Counted from the stretch's first letter, positions 38,740 through 49,099 are shown. The stretch: 52,630 bases of DNA from Legionella sp. (GCA_030694525.1 JAUXYG010000038.1:1-52630), one strand, 5' to 3'. The notes: generated by a model from the letters alone, not told the origin. Made by a program: numbers and translations.

Positions 38740-39576
38740 TCACGAGGTTTTCTTTGTCGGTCCAGATTTAGAGGTCTCTTTTGGTTTTTTAGTTTTGCCC
38801 ATGCTGTTTTTTAACAGGGTAATAAAATCGACTACCGATTCATTGCCTTTAACCACTGGTCGTGCTTTTTTCCCGGATTTCGTTTGTTTTTTGATTTGTT
38901 GCTCAAGCCATTGTTCCAATGTTTCCTTATATTCATTGTGGTATTTTTCCGGTTTCCATTTGGTGGCCATTTCTTTAATGAGGGACTCTGCCATTTTTAG
39001 TTCTTTACTGGTGATATGATAGGTTTTGATATCTTCTTTGGGCACATTAATGGCTTCTTCTTCCCGAATTTCATCAGCGAAATGAATGAGATACAGCAAG
39101 AGCGCATGATCGTGCGGAATGATTAAACTCAAAGATTCTTTGGTACGAATAATGACTTTTGCTACGCCCACTTTACCCGTATTTTTTAAAGCCTCCCTTA
39201 ATAATACATAGGCTTTTTTATTTTTACTTTCAGGTTGCAAATAGTAGGGTTTTGAATAATATAAATTATCTATATCTTTCAGATCGACAAACTCGTCTAT
39301 ATCGATGGTTTTAAATATATCGGGACTCGCTTTTTCAAATTCTTTTTCATCAACGATAATGTAACTGTCTTTGGCGTATTCAAATCCTTTTACAATATTA
39401 TTCCATTCAACCTCTTTTCCGGTTTCCTCGCTTACTCGTTGATACCGGACGCGAGACTTGGTTTTCACATCGAGCAAATGAAAATGGAGTTCATTTTTTT
39501 CCTCAACCGAGACCAGTGAAACCGGAATGGATACCAAACCAAAAGATAATTCGCCTTTCCAAATTGATCGAGCCAT
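38740..39576 (-). CDS. ku: Non-homologous end-joining protein Ku
   Basis: The 278 residues form the bacterial Ku bridge that binds double-strand DNA ends: MARSIWKGELSFGLVSIPV, LHFHLLDVKTKSRVRYQRV, IVKGFEYAKDSYIIVDEKEFE, NLYYSKPYYLQP, GVAKVIIRTKESLSLI, and a basic tail. Its usual partner, the ligase LigD, is not adjacent and must be elsewhere if the pathway is complete. Confidence 0.97.
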   Translation of the reverse strand: MARSIWKGELSFGLVSIPVSLVSVEEKNELHFHLLDVKTKSRVRYQRVSEETGKEVEWNNIVKGFEYAKDSYIIVDEKEFEKASPDIFKTIDIDEFVDLKDIDNLYYSKPYYLQPESKNKKAYVLLREALKNTGKVGVAKVIIRTKESLSLIIPHDHALLLYLIHFADEIREEEAINVPKEDIKTYHITSKELKMAESLIKEMATKWKPEKYHNEYKETLEQWLEQQIKKQTKSGKKARPVVKGNESVVDFITLLKNSMGKTKKPKETSKSGPTKKTS

Positions 39577-39659
39577 TGTTCCTACTTAATTTTAAAGGAG
39601 GGTGATCTAATTTTAGACTATTGTAATGAATGATGAATGTTAATCCCCCTAAAAAGACA

Positions 39660-39681
39660 AAGGCCACTCGAAAGTGGCCTT
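39660..39681 (-). terminator. Intrinsic terminator of map
   Basis: On the minus strand AAGGCCACT-TTCG-AGTGGCCTT is followed by TGTCTTTTT. The UUCG loop and T-run make it a strong terminator after map. A further small palindrome lies at 39694-39709. Confidence 0.9.
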
Positions 39682-39758
39682 GCAGTGAACTGGTTTTGCC
39701 CGAGGGCAAATCAGATTCACATCTTAACTATAGCTTACCGCGGAGAATTATCAATTAT

Positions 39759-40556
39759 TTATCCAGTTTGTGTCATTCTACCTGCGCTAGACTCTTCATC
39801 TCGTAACGTCAGAATCTCAAATCCTTGTTTTGTCACCAGAATTGTATGCTCCCATTGCGCGGAGAGCTTATGATCTTTAGTGACTACCGTCCATCCATCG
39901 CCAAGGGTTTTAATTTCCCGACCTCCCAGATTAAGCATGGGTTCAATGGTAAAGGTCATGCCCTCTTGTAGTTCAAGACCGGTATCCGGTGTTCCATAAT
40001 GCAAAACCTCTGGTTTTTCCCACATGCTTTTTCCAATCCCATGGCCTCCAAATTCACGAACTACTGAGAAGCGGTTTTTTTCGGCGTGTTGCTGAATAAT
40101 ATGCCCGATATCCCCAAGACGAGTGCCCGGACGAACTATAGATATAGCCTTATAGAGACATTCCTGCGTTACTTGAACTAATCTTTTTGCAAAAGGTGGA
40201 ACTGCTCCGATCAAATACATTTTACTGGTATCACCAATGTATCCTTCTTTTTTTACTGTCACATCAATATTTAAAATATCACCATTTTTTAATTTTTTAT
40301 CAGAGGGGATTCCATGACAAACCACATGGTTTAATGAAGTGCAAATTGACGCAGGAAAACCATAATGATTAAGGGTGGATGGGATGGCTTCCAAATCTTC
40401 TATAATGAATTGACGACAGATTTTCTCAAGCTCAATTGTGGTGATACCAGCCACTACATGAGGTTCTATTTTTTGTAAAACCAATGCGGCGAGTTTGCCA
40501 GCAACTCGCATTTTATCAATTGCCTCAGGACTCTTCACTAACATATGGGATCTCAT
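39759..40556 (-). CDS. map: Type I methionine aminopeptidase
   Basis: Removes the initiator Met. The 265 residues show His81 (VVCHGIP), metal ligands Asp98 (NIDVTV), Asp109 (GDTSK), His172 (GGHGIG), Glu205 (TIEPML) and Glu236 (QWEHTI), all intact. The start lies 32 bases inside the upstream ParD-like gene, so translation is coupled. Many relatives have a second map copy elsewhere; rpsB-linked map is not in this window. Confidence 0.96.
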   Translation of the reverse strand: MRSHMLVKSPEAIDKMRVAGKLAALVLQKIEPHVVAGITTIELEKICRQFIIEDLEAIPSTLNHYGFPASICTSLNHVVCHGIPSDKKLKNGDILNIDVTVKKEGYIGDTSKMYLIGAVPPFAKRLVQVTQECLYKAISIVRPGTRLGDIGHIIQQHAEKNRFSVVREFGGHGIGKSMWEKPEVLHYGTPDTGLELQEGMTFTIEPMLNLGGREIKTLGDGWTVVTKDHKLSAQWEHTILVTKQGFEILTLRDEESSAGRMTQTG

Positions 40557-40737
40557 CTAAAGTTGCTTGGTGTACTAAAATTTTTATTATTTCAGGATAA
40601 GTAATTGAGGGGTTTTCTTCCGTTAACTTTCCTATTCTTATCCAATATTCCGCTTGAGAGTTGATTGAGCGACTCATTGCTTTAGCCATTAATTTGGTTG
40701 CGTTATGCAGCTCTTCTGAAATTTTGACTATTCCCAT
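40525..40737 (-). CDS. ParD-like antitoxin-family protein
   Basis: 70 residues: MGIVKISEELHNATKLMAKAM then SRSINSQAEYWIRIGKL, a ribbon-helix-helix pattern of the ParD_like family. No ParE-type toxin is next to it; instead it overlaps map by 32 bases. The ParD-like/map pairing is seen in other proteobacteria from memory, role unknown. It may regulate the pair. Confidence 0.85.
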   Translation of the reverse strand: MGIVKISEELHNATKLMAKAMSRSINSQAEYWIRIGKLTEENPSITYPEIIKILVHQATLDEIPYVSEES

Positions 40738-40921
40738 GATAATCTCTTTAAAAAATTACATAATATAGCAATATGCTACATGGTGCTATTATTATTTATA
40801 AATATGTAATGTAATATTTTTAAATTCGTTGAAAAAAATTAGAAGTGCTGGCTTAATCATTCATATTTAATAAGGAAAAAAAATAATAGAAACCGGGATT
40901 AGTAAGAGGGCTTTAATGCAC

Positions 40922-40972
40922 ATTATGTTCGCCTGAGGGCTGACTTCCTTGTCAGCAATCAGGGAACATAAT
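40922..40972. terminator. Long nested hairpin after valS
   Basis: ATTATGTTC (40922-40930) pairs with GAACATAAT (40964-40972), enclosing CTGA/TCAG and GCTGAC-TTCCTT-GTCAGC, 19 pairs with small internal loops. It lies ten bases after the valS stop. No T-run follows on the minus strand, so it may protect mRNA ends or be a palindromic repeat rather than a classical terminator. Confidence 0.6.
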
Positions 40973-40981
40973 ATTTAATTG

Positions 40982-43747
40982 TTATAACGCTTCAATCCGT
41001 GCTTTATGTTGTAAAAGCTTGACCTTGGCTTGTTGCGCCTGGTCGAGTTTTTCATGTTCCTTAGCGATGATATCGGCAGGTGCCTTATCTGTGAATTTTG
41101 AATTACCTAATTTTCCTTCAGCAAGGCTGATATCTTTATCAAGTTTCGCTATTTCTTTGGTTAACCGCGTAAGCTCAGCAGCTTTGTCGATTAAATCAGC
41201 CATTGGAATTAAGAGTTCAATATCACCTACAACAGCAGTTGCTGAAACGGGAATAGTGTCGCCGGGATTTAAGAAATGAATCTGACTTATCCTGCTTAAC
41301 GCTTTTAATGTCTGCTCGTATTTAGCAATGCGCTCTTTTAGTTCCGGGGTGCTGTTACGAATAGATAAAGGAATCTGTTTCCCAGGAGCGATGGACATCT
41401 CACTTCGAATGGTTCTTATCGCCTGTATCACCGTTTTAAGCCAATCCAGCTCCTGCTCTATTGAATCATTAATAAATTGCTCATCAACCTGAGGGTACTC
41501 ACTTAACATAATACTCACCTCATTTTCACTGGTGAATTTGTTAGTACGCTGCCATATTTCTTCAGTTATAAAAGGCATAAGGGGATGTAACAGCTTTAAA
41601 ATCTGATCTAGAACGTGAAGGAGAGTTCTTCGGGTTCCACGTTTAAGCGGCGCTAAAACATCTTCATCTTGAAGAATGGGTTTGGATAACTCAAGATACC
41701 AATCACAATACTCATGCCACACAAATTCATAAATAGTATTGGCTAACAAATCAAATCGATAGGTCTCAAAATAATGATGCACTTTTTCTACAGTGCGTTG
41801 CAAGCGAGATAATATCCATTGATCTGCAGGACTGTATTGGAATGCGCCATCTTCAAAATCAACTTGCTCCTCGTCAGTATTGAGTAACACATAACGTGCT
41901 GCGTTCCATAGTTTGTTGCAGAAGTTTCGATATCCTTCAACTCGCCCCATATCAAATCGCACGTTTCTTCCTGTTGATGCGAGTGAGCAATAGGTAAAGC
42001 GCAGGGCATCAGTTCCGTACGCATTAATGCCTTCGGGAAACTCCTTTCGCGTTGCTTTTGCAATTTTATCCCGGACGGATCCCAGCATAAGGTTTGAGGT
42101 TCGCTTTTCTACCAGAGATTCAATATCAATGCCATTAATAATATCCAGAGGATCAAGAACATTTCCTTTAGATTTGGACATTTTATGACCTTCACTATCA
42201 CGAATTAATCCGGTAATGAGAATGTCTTTAAAAGGAATTTTACCGGTAAATTTTAATCCCATCATAATCATACGTGCCACCCAGAAGAAAATGATGTCAA
42301 ATCCAGTGACTAACACAGAGGTGGGATAAAATTGTTCAAATTCAGGAGTTCGTTCAGGCCAGCCCAGGGTTGAGAAGGGCCATAATGCGGATGAGAACCA
42401 GGTATCCAGAACGTCTTCATCTTGTTTCAAGGGGATAGAATCATCTAGGGTATATTTAAAACGAACATCATTTTCGCTGTAGCCGACATAAATATTGCCA
42501 TGATTATCATACCATGCAGGTATACGATGCCCCCACCATAATTGGCGACTGATACACCAGTCCTCTATATTTTCCATCCATTGGAAATAGGTTTTGTTCC
42601 AGGTGTCAGGGAAAAAGCGAATTTCGCCTTTTTGAACCGCAGCAATAGCAGGCTCTGCCAAGGGTTTTGTTTTAACATACCATTGGTCGGTTAGTAATGG
42701 CTCAATGACTACATTTGATTTTTCACCACGTGGTACTTTTAACTTATGGGGTTCCGTTTTAACGAGAAAATCTTGTTTTTCCAAGTCGGTAATGATTTGT
42801 TCACGAGCGACAAAGCGGTCCATTCCTTGATAATTTATGGGCGCATTTTTATTTATAGTCGCTTTCTTGGTTAAGATATTTATCACGGGCAAATTATGGC
42901 GCTTACCCATCTCATGATCATTAAAATCATGGGCCGGAGTTATTTTTACGCAACCGCTCCCAAATTCCTGGTCCACGTATTCGTCCGCGATAATAGGAAT
43001 CGTTCGATCACAAAGGGGAAGGCTAACTTCTTTACCAATGAGATGTTTGAATCGAACATCGTCTGGATGCACAGCCACAGCTGTATCACCTAACAATGTT
43101 TCCGGGCGAGTAGTGGCTACAACCACTGATTCAGAGGAACCTACCACAGGATATCGAATATGCCAGAGATATCCGTCTTCTTCTTCGGAAAGCACTTCCA
43201 GATCGGAAACAGCAGTGCCTAATTTAGGATCCCAATTTACTAACCGTGTTCCACGATAGATTAAACCCTCATCATGCAATTGTACGAACACTTTTTGGAC
43301 AGCAGCCGACAAGCCTTCATCCATTGTGAACCGTTCGCGTGACCAATCTACCGAATCACCAATCCGGCGCATTTGTTGGGTAATGGTATTTCCAGATTCA
43401 TTTTTCCACTGCCAGACTCGGTCTAAAAATTCTTCCCGCGACAAATCTTTCCTGGAAATACCTTGAGCCTCTAATTGGCGCTCTACAACCAGTTGGGTTG
43501 AAATGCCCGCATGATCCGTTCCTGGTTGCCATAATGTCTTATCACCAGACATACGATGATAACGCGTTAAAGCGTCCATTATGGTATGTTGAAATCCGTG
43601 CCCCATATGGAGGCTTCCTGTTACATTTGGAGGAGGTAACATGATGCAAAACCGCTTTCCTTCACCACGCGGTTGAAAGTAATGCTGGTTCTCCCATTTT
43701 ATATAGGTAGCTTCTTCTATGGCTTCGGGGGAATAGGTTTTATCCAT
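40982..43747 (-). CDS. valS: Valyl-tRNA synthetase
   Basis: Class I synthetase of about 921 residues from the ATG at 43747 ([11 protein letters not shown]), the family's usual N-terminus; a longer frame begins at 43792. It has the HIGH motif as GSLHMGHG, the editing domain ([32 protein letters not shown]), KMSKS in [10 protein letters not shown], an anticodon-binding domain and a C-terminal coiled coil ([18 protein letters not shown]). Confidence 0.98.
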   Translation of the reverse strand: MDKTYSPEAIEEATYIKWENQHYFQPRGEGKRFCIMLPPPNVTGSLHMGHGFQHTIMDALTRYHRMSGDKTLWQPGTDHAGISTQLVVERQLEAQGISRKDLSREEFLDRVWQWKNESGNTITQQMRRIGDSVDWSRERFTMDEGLSAAVQKVFVQLHDEGLIYRGTRLVNWDPKLGTAVSDLEVLSEEEDGYLWHIRYPVVGSSESVVVATTRPETLLGDTAVAVHPDDVRFKHLIGKEVSLPLCDRTIPIIADEYVDQEFGSGCVKITPAHDFNDHEMGKRHNLPVINILTKKATINKNAPINYQGMDRFVAREQIITDLEKQDFLVKTEPHKLKVPRGEKSNVVIEPLLTDQWYVKTKPLAEPAIAAVQKGEIRFFPDTWNKTYFQWMENIEDWCISRQLWWGHRIPAWYDNHGNIYVGYSENDVRFKYTLDDSIPLKQDEDVLDTWFSSALWPFSTLGWPERTPEFEQFYPTSVLVTGFDIIFFWVARMIMMGLKFTGKIPFKDILITGLIRDSEGHKMSKSKGNVLDPLDIINGIDIESLVEKRTSNLMLGSVRDKIAKATRKEFPEGINAYGTDALRFTYCSLASTGRNVRFDMGRVEGYRNFCNKLWNAARYVLLNTDEEQVDFEDGAFQYSPADQWILSRLQRTVEKVHHYFETYRFDLLANTIYEFVWHEYCDWYLELSKPILQDEDVLAPLKRGTRRTLLHVLDQILKLLHPLMPFITEEIWQRTNKFTSENEVSIMLSEYPQVDEQFINDSIEQELDWLKTVIQAIRTIRSEMSIAPGKQIPLSIRNSTPELKERIAKYEQTLKALSRISQIHFLNPGDTIPVSATAVVGDIELLIPMADLIDKAAELTRLTKEIAKLDKDISLAEGKLGNSKFTDKAPADIIAKEHEKLDQAQQAKVKLLQHKARIEAL

Positions 43748-43893
43748 GTTCTGGCCTGTACTGGTAAAACATCGAATGTTATCACAGACCACGGTAGTTT
43801 AGCCATTTATGAGGAGACTAAAATCATAGGTTATTCGATACCGCACCATTCCTTTTTAATGTGATAATTTGATTCGTTGAGTGAGTGAATTAC

Positions 43894-43935
43894 AGTCCTA
43901 TAAAAGGCTATTCAAAGAATCGCTTCTATAGGACT
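43894..43935. repeat. Inverted repeat downstream of the RND gene
   Basis: AGTCCTATA (43894-43902) and TATAGGACT (43927-43935) are a perfect 9-bp inverted repeat 24 bases apart, between valS and the RND pump gene. It may be part of the 3' end of the pump transcript or of the valS leader; no T-run follows on the minus strand. Confidence 0.5.
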
Positions 43936-43956
43936 AAAAATTCAGGCAATTACAAT

Positions 43957-46900
43957 CTAAACGATACCTGGGTGATTTTCTTCAAGTTGCTTAGGCTCAT
44001 CAGTTTTTTTCCGATGGTCTTCTGCAATATAGGTATACATTGTTGGAACTACAAATAAAGTGAATCCAGTACCGATTAAAAGTCCCGTGGCAATAACCAG
44101 ACCGATGTCAAATCGACTGACTGCCCCGGCACCACTGGCAATCAATAGTGGAAGAACGCCAAAAACCATGGCTGCGGTGGTCATTAAAATGGGTCTTAAC
44201 CGAATTGCTGCAGCTTCTTCCACCGCTGCCCGTTTATCCAGATTTTTCTCACGTTGGAGGTGATTCGCAAAATCCACGATCAGAATGCCATGTTTACTAA
44301 TGAGCCCAATCAACGTAATCAATCCGACTTGAGTATAAATATTGATACTCGCAAGTCCAAGGTTTAAAGGGATTAACGCACCACATAGTGACATCGGCAC
44401 GCTGATTAATACGATTAATGGATCTCGAAAACTTTCATACTGCGCCGCCAGGACCAAGTATATGATAATGACTGCAAATATAAAGGCAAAGATCAGTGCA
44501 CTTCCTTCCTGCATGAATTGTCTTGATACGCCACCAAAATCATAAGTGAAGCCTTTTGGTAAGGTTTCGTTAGCAGCTTCCTGCAGAAACTCCAAACCTT
44601 GCCCCAGCGTTTTACCTGGCATCATTACTGCCTGTATGGTTGCAGAGTTTAATTGCTGAAAATGAGTGGCTGAATTAGGCTGTGTTTTACTCACTGGAGT
44701 AACTACCGTTGAAAGTGGGACCATTACTCCGTTGATTGTTTTAACATAAATTTGTCCTAATTGTTCTGGAGTTAAACGGTATTTACGATCGAGCTGTGGG
44801 ATTACCTGATAACTTCGGCCCTGCAAATTAAAATAATTAACGTAGTTTCCGGATAGAGCGCTGGTTAAACTACTTCCTATAGCCCGCATATCCAGTCCCA
44901 TTTCTGCTGCTTTTGAACGGTTAATATCAAACTCAATTTGAGGTTGATTAAATTTCAAAGCATTATCAATATAAATAAATAAGCCACTTTTTTTGGCTTT
45001 TTCAGTTACTTTATTAGCAACATCAAATAAGCTCCGGAAATCACTGGTAGTTTTGATCACAAATTGAACTGGAGGACCACTTCCACCACCGGGTAGGGGA
45101 GGAGGAACAATCGCAAATGCATTAAGCCCAGCGATACTTGATAATTGATTTTGTAGCGGTTTCTTAAGTTCGAACTGACTTTTGGCTCGTTCATCCCAGG
45201 GTTTTAACACCATTCCCGATATGGGCTGACTGGAATTTACTGAAAAGTAATTTTCTGTCTCTGGAAAGCTTTGGTATATCTTGTCAAAGGGTTTGGTAAA
45301 GGCTTCTATATAATTAAGCGTGGCTGATTGTGGTGCTGTTGCCATCACGAAGAAGAAACCCTGATCTTCGTCTGGAGCAGTTTCTGCGGCAGTAGTGGTA
45401 TATAAATAAGGTAACATCAAGATAACCACAACTGAGAAAACCAGCATAATACTTCGGGTATCCAACAAGCTATGCAGAACTCGTTGATATCGTCCTTTAA
45501 GGCGATTAAACAGGTTATCCAGGAAGTGCACAAATTTACCACTGCTTATTTCTTTGGATAAAACTTTAGAACACATCATAGGGGATAGTGTAAGAGCTAT
45601 TACTCCTGAAATAATAACTGCGCTCGCCAAAGTAAACGCGAACTCTTTAAATAATGCGCCGGTTAATCCACCCATAAATCCTATGGGCGCATATACCGCC
45701 GCCAACGTTATAGTCATGGCAATTACGGGGGTGGCAATTTCTCTTGCCCCTATAATCGCAGCATCAAAAGGAGTATGACCCTCTTCTATATGTCGATGCA
45801 CGTTTTCTACCACTACAATAGCATCGTCCACAACCAGACCAATTCCTAATACGAAAGCGAGTAGTGTTAATAAATTGATACTATAGCCTAGCATGAGCAT
45901 TAAGGTGCACACCCCAACCAATGATAGGGGTATGGTTACTATGGGAATTAAAACGGAACGAAGTGATCCAAGAAAAAGATAAATTACAAGAATAACAATC
46001 ACTCCAGCTTCTATCATGGTTTGCATTACTTCATTAATAGACGCTCTGATGAAAGCAGTCGCATCATATACTATGGTCCCTGTTAATGATGGAGGAAATT
46101 CTTTGATGATAGCGGGCATCAGTTTTCGAACATCAGTAATTACAGTGAGCGGATTAGCAGTGGGTGTGGGCGTGATGGAGATAAATACCGCTTTTTTGCC
46201 ATTGAAGGTCACCGAGGTGTCGTAATTTTGCGAACCCAGTTTTATGGTGCCAATATCCCGTAACCGTACAATGGAGCCATTATTATTGCGTACAATAAGT
46301 TTACTGAATTCTTCAGCATCATTTAAATCAGTTTTCGCAGTCATGTTGATAGCAACATATTCGCTTTTAGTACTGCCCGCAGCAGTGAGAAAATTATTAC
46401 TGGCAAGTACAGTTGATACATCTGAGGGGGAAACATTGAGCGCAGCCATTTTTATGGGATTAAGAAAAATACGCATGGAGTAGGTGGCACCACCCAGAAT
46501 TTCAGCTTTAGCAACACCATCGACAGTTTGCAATTGAGGTTGTACCACTCGAGTTGCATAATCGGTTATTTGTTGGGGTGTCATTTCAGTACTATCCAGA
46601 CTTATATACATGAGCGCAGTACTGGTGTCTGATGATTTTAAAATGACTGGCTGTTGCGATTCTTTAGGTAGTTGATTGATGGTTTGTTGCACTTTACTCA
46701 TTACATCAGTAAAGGCCACCTGGGGATCAAAATTCAGCTTAATAGTCAGTGTTATAGTACTTAAACCCTGAACACTGGATGAAGTCATATAATCTATCCC
46801 TTCGGCACTCGCGACAGAACTTTCCAGCGGGGTGGTTATAAATCCTGCAATCAAGTCTGCATCAGCTCCAGGATAACTGGTGGTAATTGTGATTACCGTA

Positions 46901-47025
46901 TTATCCATTCTTGGATATTGACGAATTTGCATTTTCATAATGGAATTAATTCCAAATAAAAAAATGAGCAAACTTACCACTACAGAGAGGACGGGGCGTT
47001 TTATAAATATGTCTGTAAAATTCAT
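43957..47025 (-). CDS. RND multidrug efflux pump (HAE1/AcrB-like)
   Basis: 1022-residue inner-membrane transporter with the twelve-span RND layout: MNFTDIFIKRPVLSVVVSLLIFLFG, periplasmic loops (SYPGADADLIAGFITTPLE), and the proton-relay Asp pair in GIGLVVDDAIVVVENV. The C-terminus is polar (KKTDEPKQLEENHPG). It is the pump for the upstream adaptor at 47144; no outer-membrane channel is encoded beside them. Substrates unknown. Confidence 0.95.
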   Translation of the reverse strand: MNFTDIFIKRPVLSVVVSLLIFLFGINSIMKMQIRQYPRMDNTVITITTSYPGADADLIAGFITTPLESSVASAEGIDYMTSSSVQGLSTITLTIKLNFDPQVAFTDVMSKVQQTINQLPKESQQPVILKSSDTSTALMYISLDSTEMTPQQITDYATRVVQPQLQTVDGVAKAEILGGATYSMRIFLNPIKMAALNVSPSDVSTVLASNNFLTAAGSTKSEYVAINMTAKTDLNDAEEFSKLIVRNNNGSIVRLRDIGTIKLGSQNYDTSVTFNGKKAVFISITPTPTANPLTVITDVRKLMPAIIKEFPPSLTGTIVYDATAFIRASINEVMQTMIEAGVIVILVIYLFLGSLRSVLIPIVTIPLSLVGVCTLMLMLGYSINLLTLLAFVLGIGLVVDDAIVVVENVHRHIEEGHTPFDAAIIGAREIATPVIAMTITLAAVYAPIGFMGGLTGALFKEFAFTLASAVIISGVIALTLSPMMCSKVLSKEISSGKFVHFLDNLFNRLKGRYQRVLHSLLDTRSIMLVFSVVVILMLPYLYTTTAAETAPDEDQGFFFVMATAPQSATLNYIEAFTKPFDKIYQSFPETENYFSVNSSQPISGMVLKPWDERAKSQFELKKPLQNQLSSIAGLNAFAIVPPPLPGGGSGPPVQFVIKTTSDFRSLFDVANKVTEKAKKSGLFIYIDNALKFNQPQIEFDINRSKAAEMGLDMRAIGSSLTSALSGNYVNYFNLQGRSYQVIPQLDRKYRLTPEQLGQIYVKTINGVMVPLSTVVTPVSKTQPNSATHFQQLNSATIQAVMMPGKTLGQGLEFLQEAANETLPKGFTYDFGGVSRQFMQEGSALIFAFIFAVIIIYLVLAAQYESFRDPLIVLISVPMSLCGALIPLNLGLASINIYTQVGLITLIGLISKHGILIVDFANHLQREKNLDKRAAVEEAAAIRLRPILMTTAAMVFGVLPLLIASGAGAVSRFDIGLVIATGLLIGTGFTLFVVPTMYTYIAEDHRKKTDEPKQLEENHPGIV

Positions 47026-47071
47026 AAGTTATCCTGCTAAAACCATATTCAAATAGGAAACAGAGTTAAAA

Positions 47072-47104
47072 AATGCCTTGGTAATATAGATTTTCCAAGG
47101 CATT
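47072..47104 (-). terminator. Intrinsic terminator between adaptor and pump genes
   Basis: On the minus strand AATGCCTTGG, a 13-base loop and CCAAGGCATT are followed directly by TTTTTT. It lies between the adaptor stop (47144) and the pump start (47025), inside what should be one operon. Confidence 0.85.
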
Positions 47105-47143
47105 AGGTAATAAAAGTGAAGTCTGTAAAATATGAACTCTTAT

Positions 47144-48406
47144 TTATTGCCCTAAACTGTCGGGATCGGCAATATCTTTAAGTTCAACGCTGTTGTTAAT
47201 TACTACTGATGTTCCATTTTGTAATTTCAAATCGCCAGTACTTACTACGACCTGTCCTGGTTTAATTCCTTTTTTAATTACCGTGTAGTTACCACGTTGC
47301 TCTCCAGTAGTGACGAATACGCGATTTACAACCAGTACATCTTCCCCTTCATTGTTTTTCTTGCCTTCCTTATTTTTTTCAATAACATATATAGAATTGC
47401 CATATAAACTATAAGATACGGCAGTTGAAGGAACGATGACCGTGTTGGGTTCCGCAGGTTGGCCAATATTTATTGACGCAAACATCCCGGGAAGAAATAC
47501 AAAACTTCGCACTTTATTTTTGGTATTTAAATCGCTGTTGCATGTAACTATTAGCTTACTTCCCTGAGGCTCTTTGCGAGTTTTGATTAATGGTGATTTT
47601 TCAGGGTTTTTGATTCCGTCAGCGGGGCAGTTAGGCAGAATAGCCTGGAGTAATACGTTATGGGTATTCAGATCAACTTTCGAGTTAACTGCAGAAATAG
47701 TCCCTTCAAATAACATGTCGGGGAATTCTTCCACTGAGAAAGTAATTTTCTGGTTGATATGTACTCGTTTGTATAATTGCTCAGGTACGTAAAATTCTAA
47801 ATACAAGGGATCCATTGATTGCAAGGATACTATAGAGGTTTGCCCTGGACTTATGTATTGCCCCAGATTTACTTGCCGAATTCCCAAGCGGCCTGCAAAG
47901 GGCGCTCCAATATGTTTGTGATTAATCTGGGCCTGGATTTCTTCAACTTTTGCCTGAGCCTGTTGAAGCTTTGCTTTTGCTTCATCTACACTCGAGCTTG
48001 GCGTGGCCCCACGCTTGAATAAATCAGTCTGTCTTTTATAGTCCAGTTCTTTGAGCGTTAGCTCTGACTGGTTAAACTTTAACATGGCCTGATTAACACT
48101 GTCATCAATGGTAATTAGTGGTTCATCCTTAAGAACAAATTGTCCTGATTCAAAATCAATTTTAACTACATTACCTGCTATTTCGCTGTTCACTTCCACC
48201 CCATTAATGGCCACGAAATTCCCAATCGCACTAATGGTGGGTTCCCAATCGACTGCTTTTGCAACAGCGGAAGATACAGTAACAGCCGGTGGTTCGTATG
48301 TCGCAAAAAATCGCTTGATCATCACTGTTTTAAACACATTAAAGGCGATGATGCCACCGAAAACAACCAACAGGGCTATTCCCATGATCTTCATCCGCTT
48401 TGACAT
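47144..48406 (-). CDS. RND efflux periplasmic adaptor (MFP)
   Basis: 420 residues. N-terminal membrane anchor (IMGIALLVVFGGIIAFNVF), lipoyl halves (VEVNSEIAGNVVKIDFESGQFVLKDEPLITID; HIGAPFAGRLGIRQVNLGQYISPGQ), an alpha hairpin (SELTLKELDYKRQTDLFKRG, AKLQQAQAKVEEIQAQ), a beta barrel and membrane-proximal domain (NGTSVVINNSVEL). In the barrel an insert of about 40 residues (near 245-290, NCPADGIKNPEKSPL to IVTCNS) carries two Cys that could form a disulfide. Confidence 0.93.
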   Translation of the reverse strand: MSKRMKIMGIALLVVFGGIIAFNVFKTVMIKRFFATYEPPAVTVSSAVAKAVDWEPTISAIGNFVAINGVEVNSEIAGNVVKIDFESGQFVLKDEPLITIDDSVNQAMLKFNQSELTLKELDYKRQTDLFKRGATPSSSVDEAKAKLQQAQAKVEEIQAQINHKHIGAPFAGRLGIRQVNLGQYISPGQTSIVSLQSMDPLYLEFYVPEQLYKRVHINQKITFSVEEFPDMLFEGTISAVNSKVDLNTHNVLLQAILPNCPADGIKNPEKSPLIKTRKEPQGSKLIVTCNSDLNTKNKVRSFVFLPGMFASINIGQPAEPNTVIVPSTAVSYSLYGNSIYVIEKNKEGKKNNEGEDVLVVNRVFVTTGEQRGNYTVIKKGIKPGQVVVSTGDLKLQNGTSVVINNSVELKDIADPDSLGQ

Positions 48407-48535
48407 TTGTTTTCCTCAGCTTAAGTCTGCTTATTTGATAATTTTGTAAATATATCATAAAGAGTTATTTTATCCTCATAAATGTTTGATTCTGATTCGA
48501 GATATATTTCTTTTCATGATCAGAAAAAAAACCTA

Positions 48536-48563
48536 TTGACTAAATACAACACTTTGTTACTAT
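48536..48563 (+). promoter_or_regulatory. Strong sigma70 promoter with extended -10
   Basis: TTGACT (48536-48541), 16 bases, then TACTAT (48558-48563) preceded by TG three bases upstream, forming an extended -10. It drives the small exported protein at 48593. Confidence 0.75.
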
Positions 48564-48592
48564 GCTTTTGCATCTTAACTAAGGGGAAAACC

Positions 48593-49009
48593 ATGAAGTT
48601 TAAGTCTTTGTTACTGGTATTATGTTTCAGTGTGTTTGGTTCTGCTTTCGCAGACAATGTCCATTTACATCCCAAAGCAGCAGTTTCCGATAATAAATCC
48701 GCGCAAAAAAGTATGAATTACCCCGGGTATTGTGAAATTGAAATTATCAATAACAGCTTTACTGATGTAAGAGTTTTTGGTACATATGATGACCTTACAC
48801 CTCTGGAAGAATTTATAGTATATCGTTACGAAGCCCCACATTACATAAGCTTGTTTTATTATAATACCTGTCATCCTGAAATGTATTTGACAATTGTTCC
48901 GACTTATTCTTCTATGCCTATATATTCAGGTTGGGCAAGAGCTAATTCTACAATTCGCATTCAACCTTATTTGAATAAGCAGGTTAAAGCGGAAATTTCT
49001 ACTCGATAA
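48593..49009 (+). CDS. Small exported protein of unknown function
   Basis: The ATG at 48593 has AAGGGG upstream and opens a signal peptide (MKFKSLLLVLCFSVFGSAFADN), so it is preferred over the frame start at 48482. The mature protein, about 118 residues, has two Cys (PGYCEIEI and YNTCHPEM) that may pair, and a beta-rich pattern (IEIINNSFTDVRVFGTYDD) like small periplasmic beta sandwiches. No family recognised. A strong promoter lies upstream. Confidence 0.85.
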   Translation: MKFKSLLLVLCFSVFGSAFADNVHLHPKAAVSDNKSAQKSMNYPGYCEIEIINNSFTDVRVFGTYDDLTPLEEFIVYRYEAPHYISLFYYNTCHPEMYLTIVPTYSSMPIYSGWARANSTIRIQPYLNKQVKAEISTR

Positions 49010-49078
49010 GTAGTAGTTTTAAAACGTTAAAAGAATGATTCTAAAGCTCTGGTTGTCAGTCATGAAGCTTCTCAAATG

Positions 49079-49099
49079 TCCCGCGACTGGTTCGCGGGA
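49079..49099. repeat. REP-like palindrome
   Basis: TCCCGCGA-CTGGT-TCGCGGGA followed by TTCCAG, the same pattern as the palindromes at 52286 and 52484 (CCGCGA-N5-TCGCGG then ATCCAGG). The rest of 49010-49321 is AT-rich and holds the promoter region of the next lipoprotein. Confidence 0.7.
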
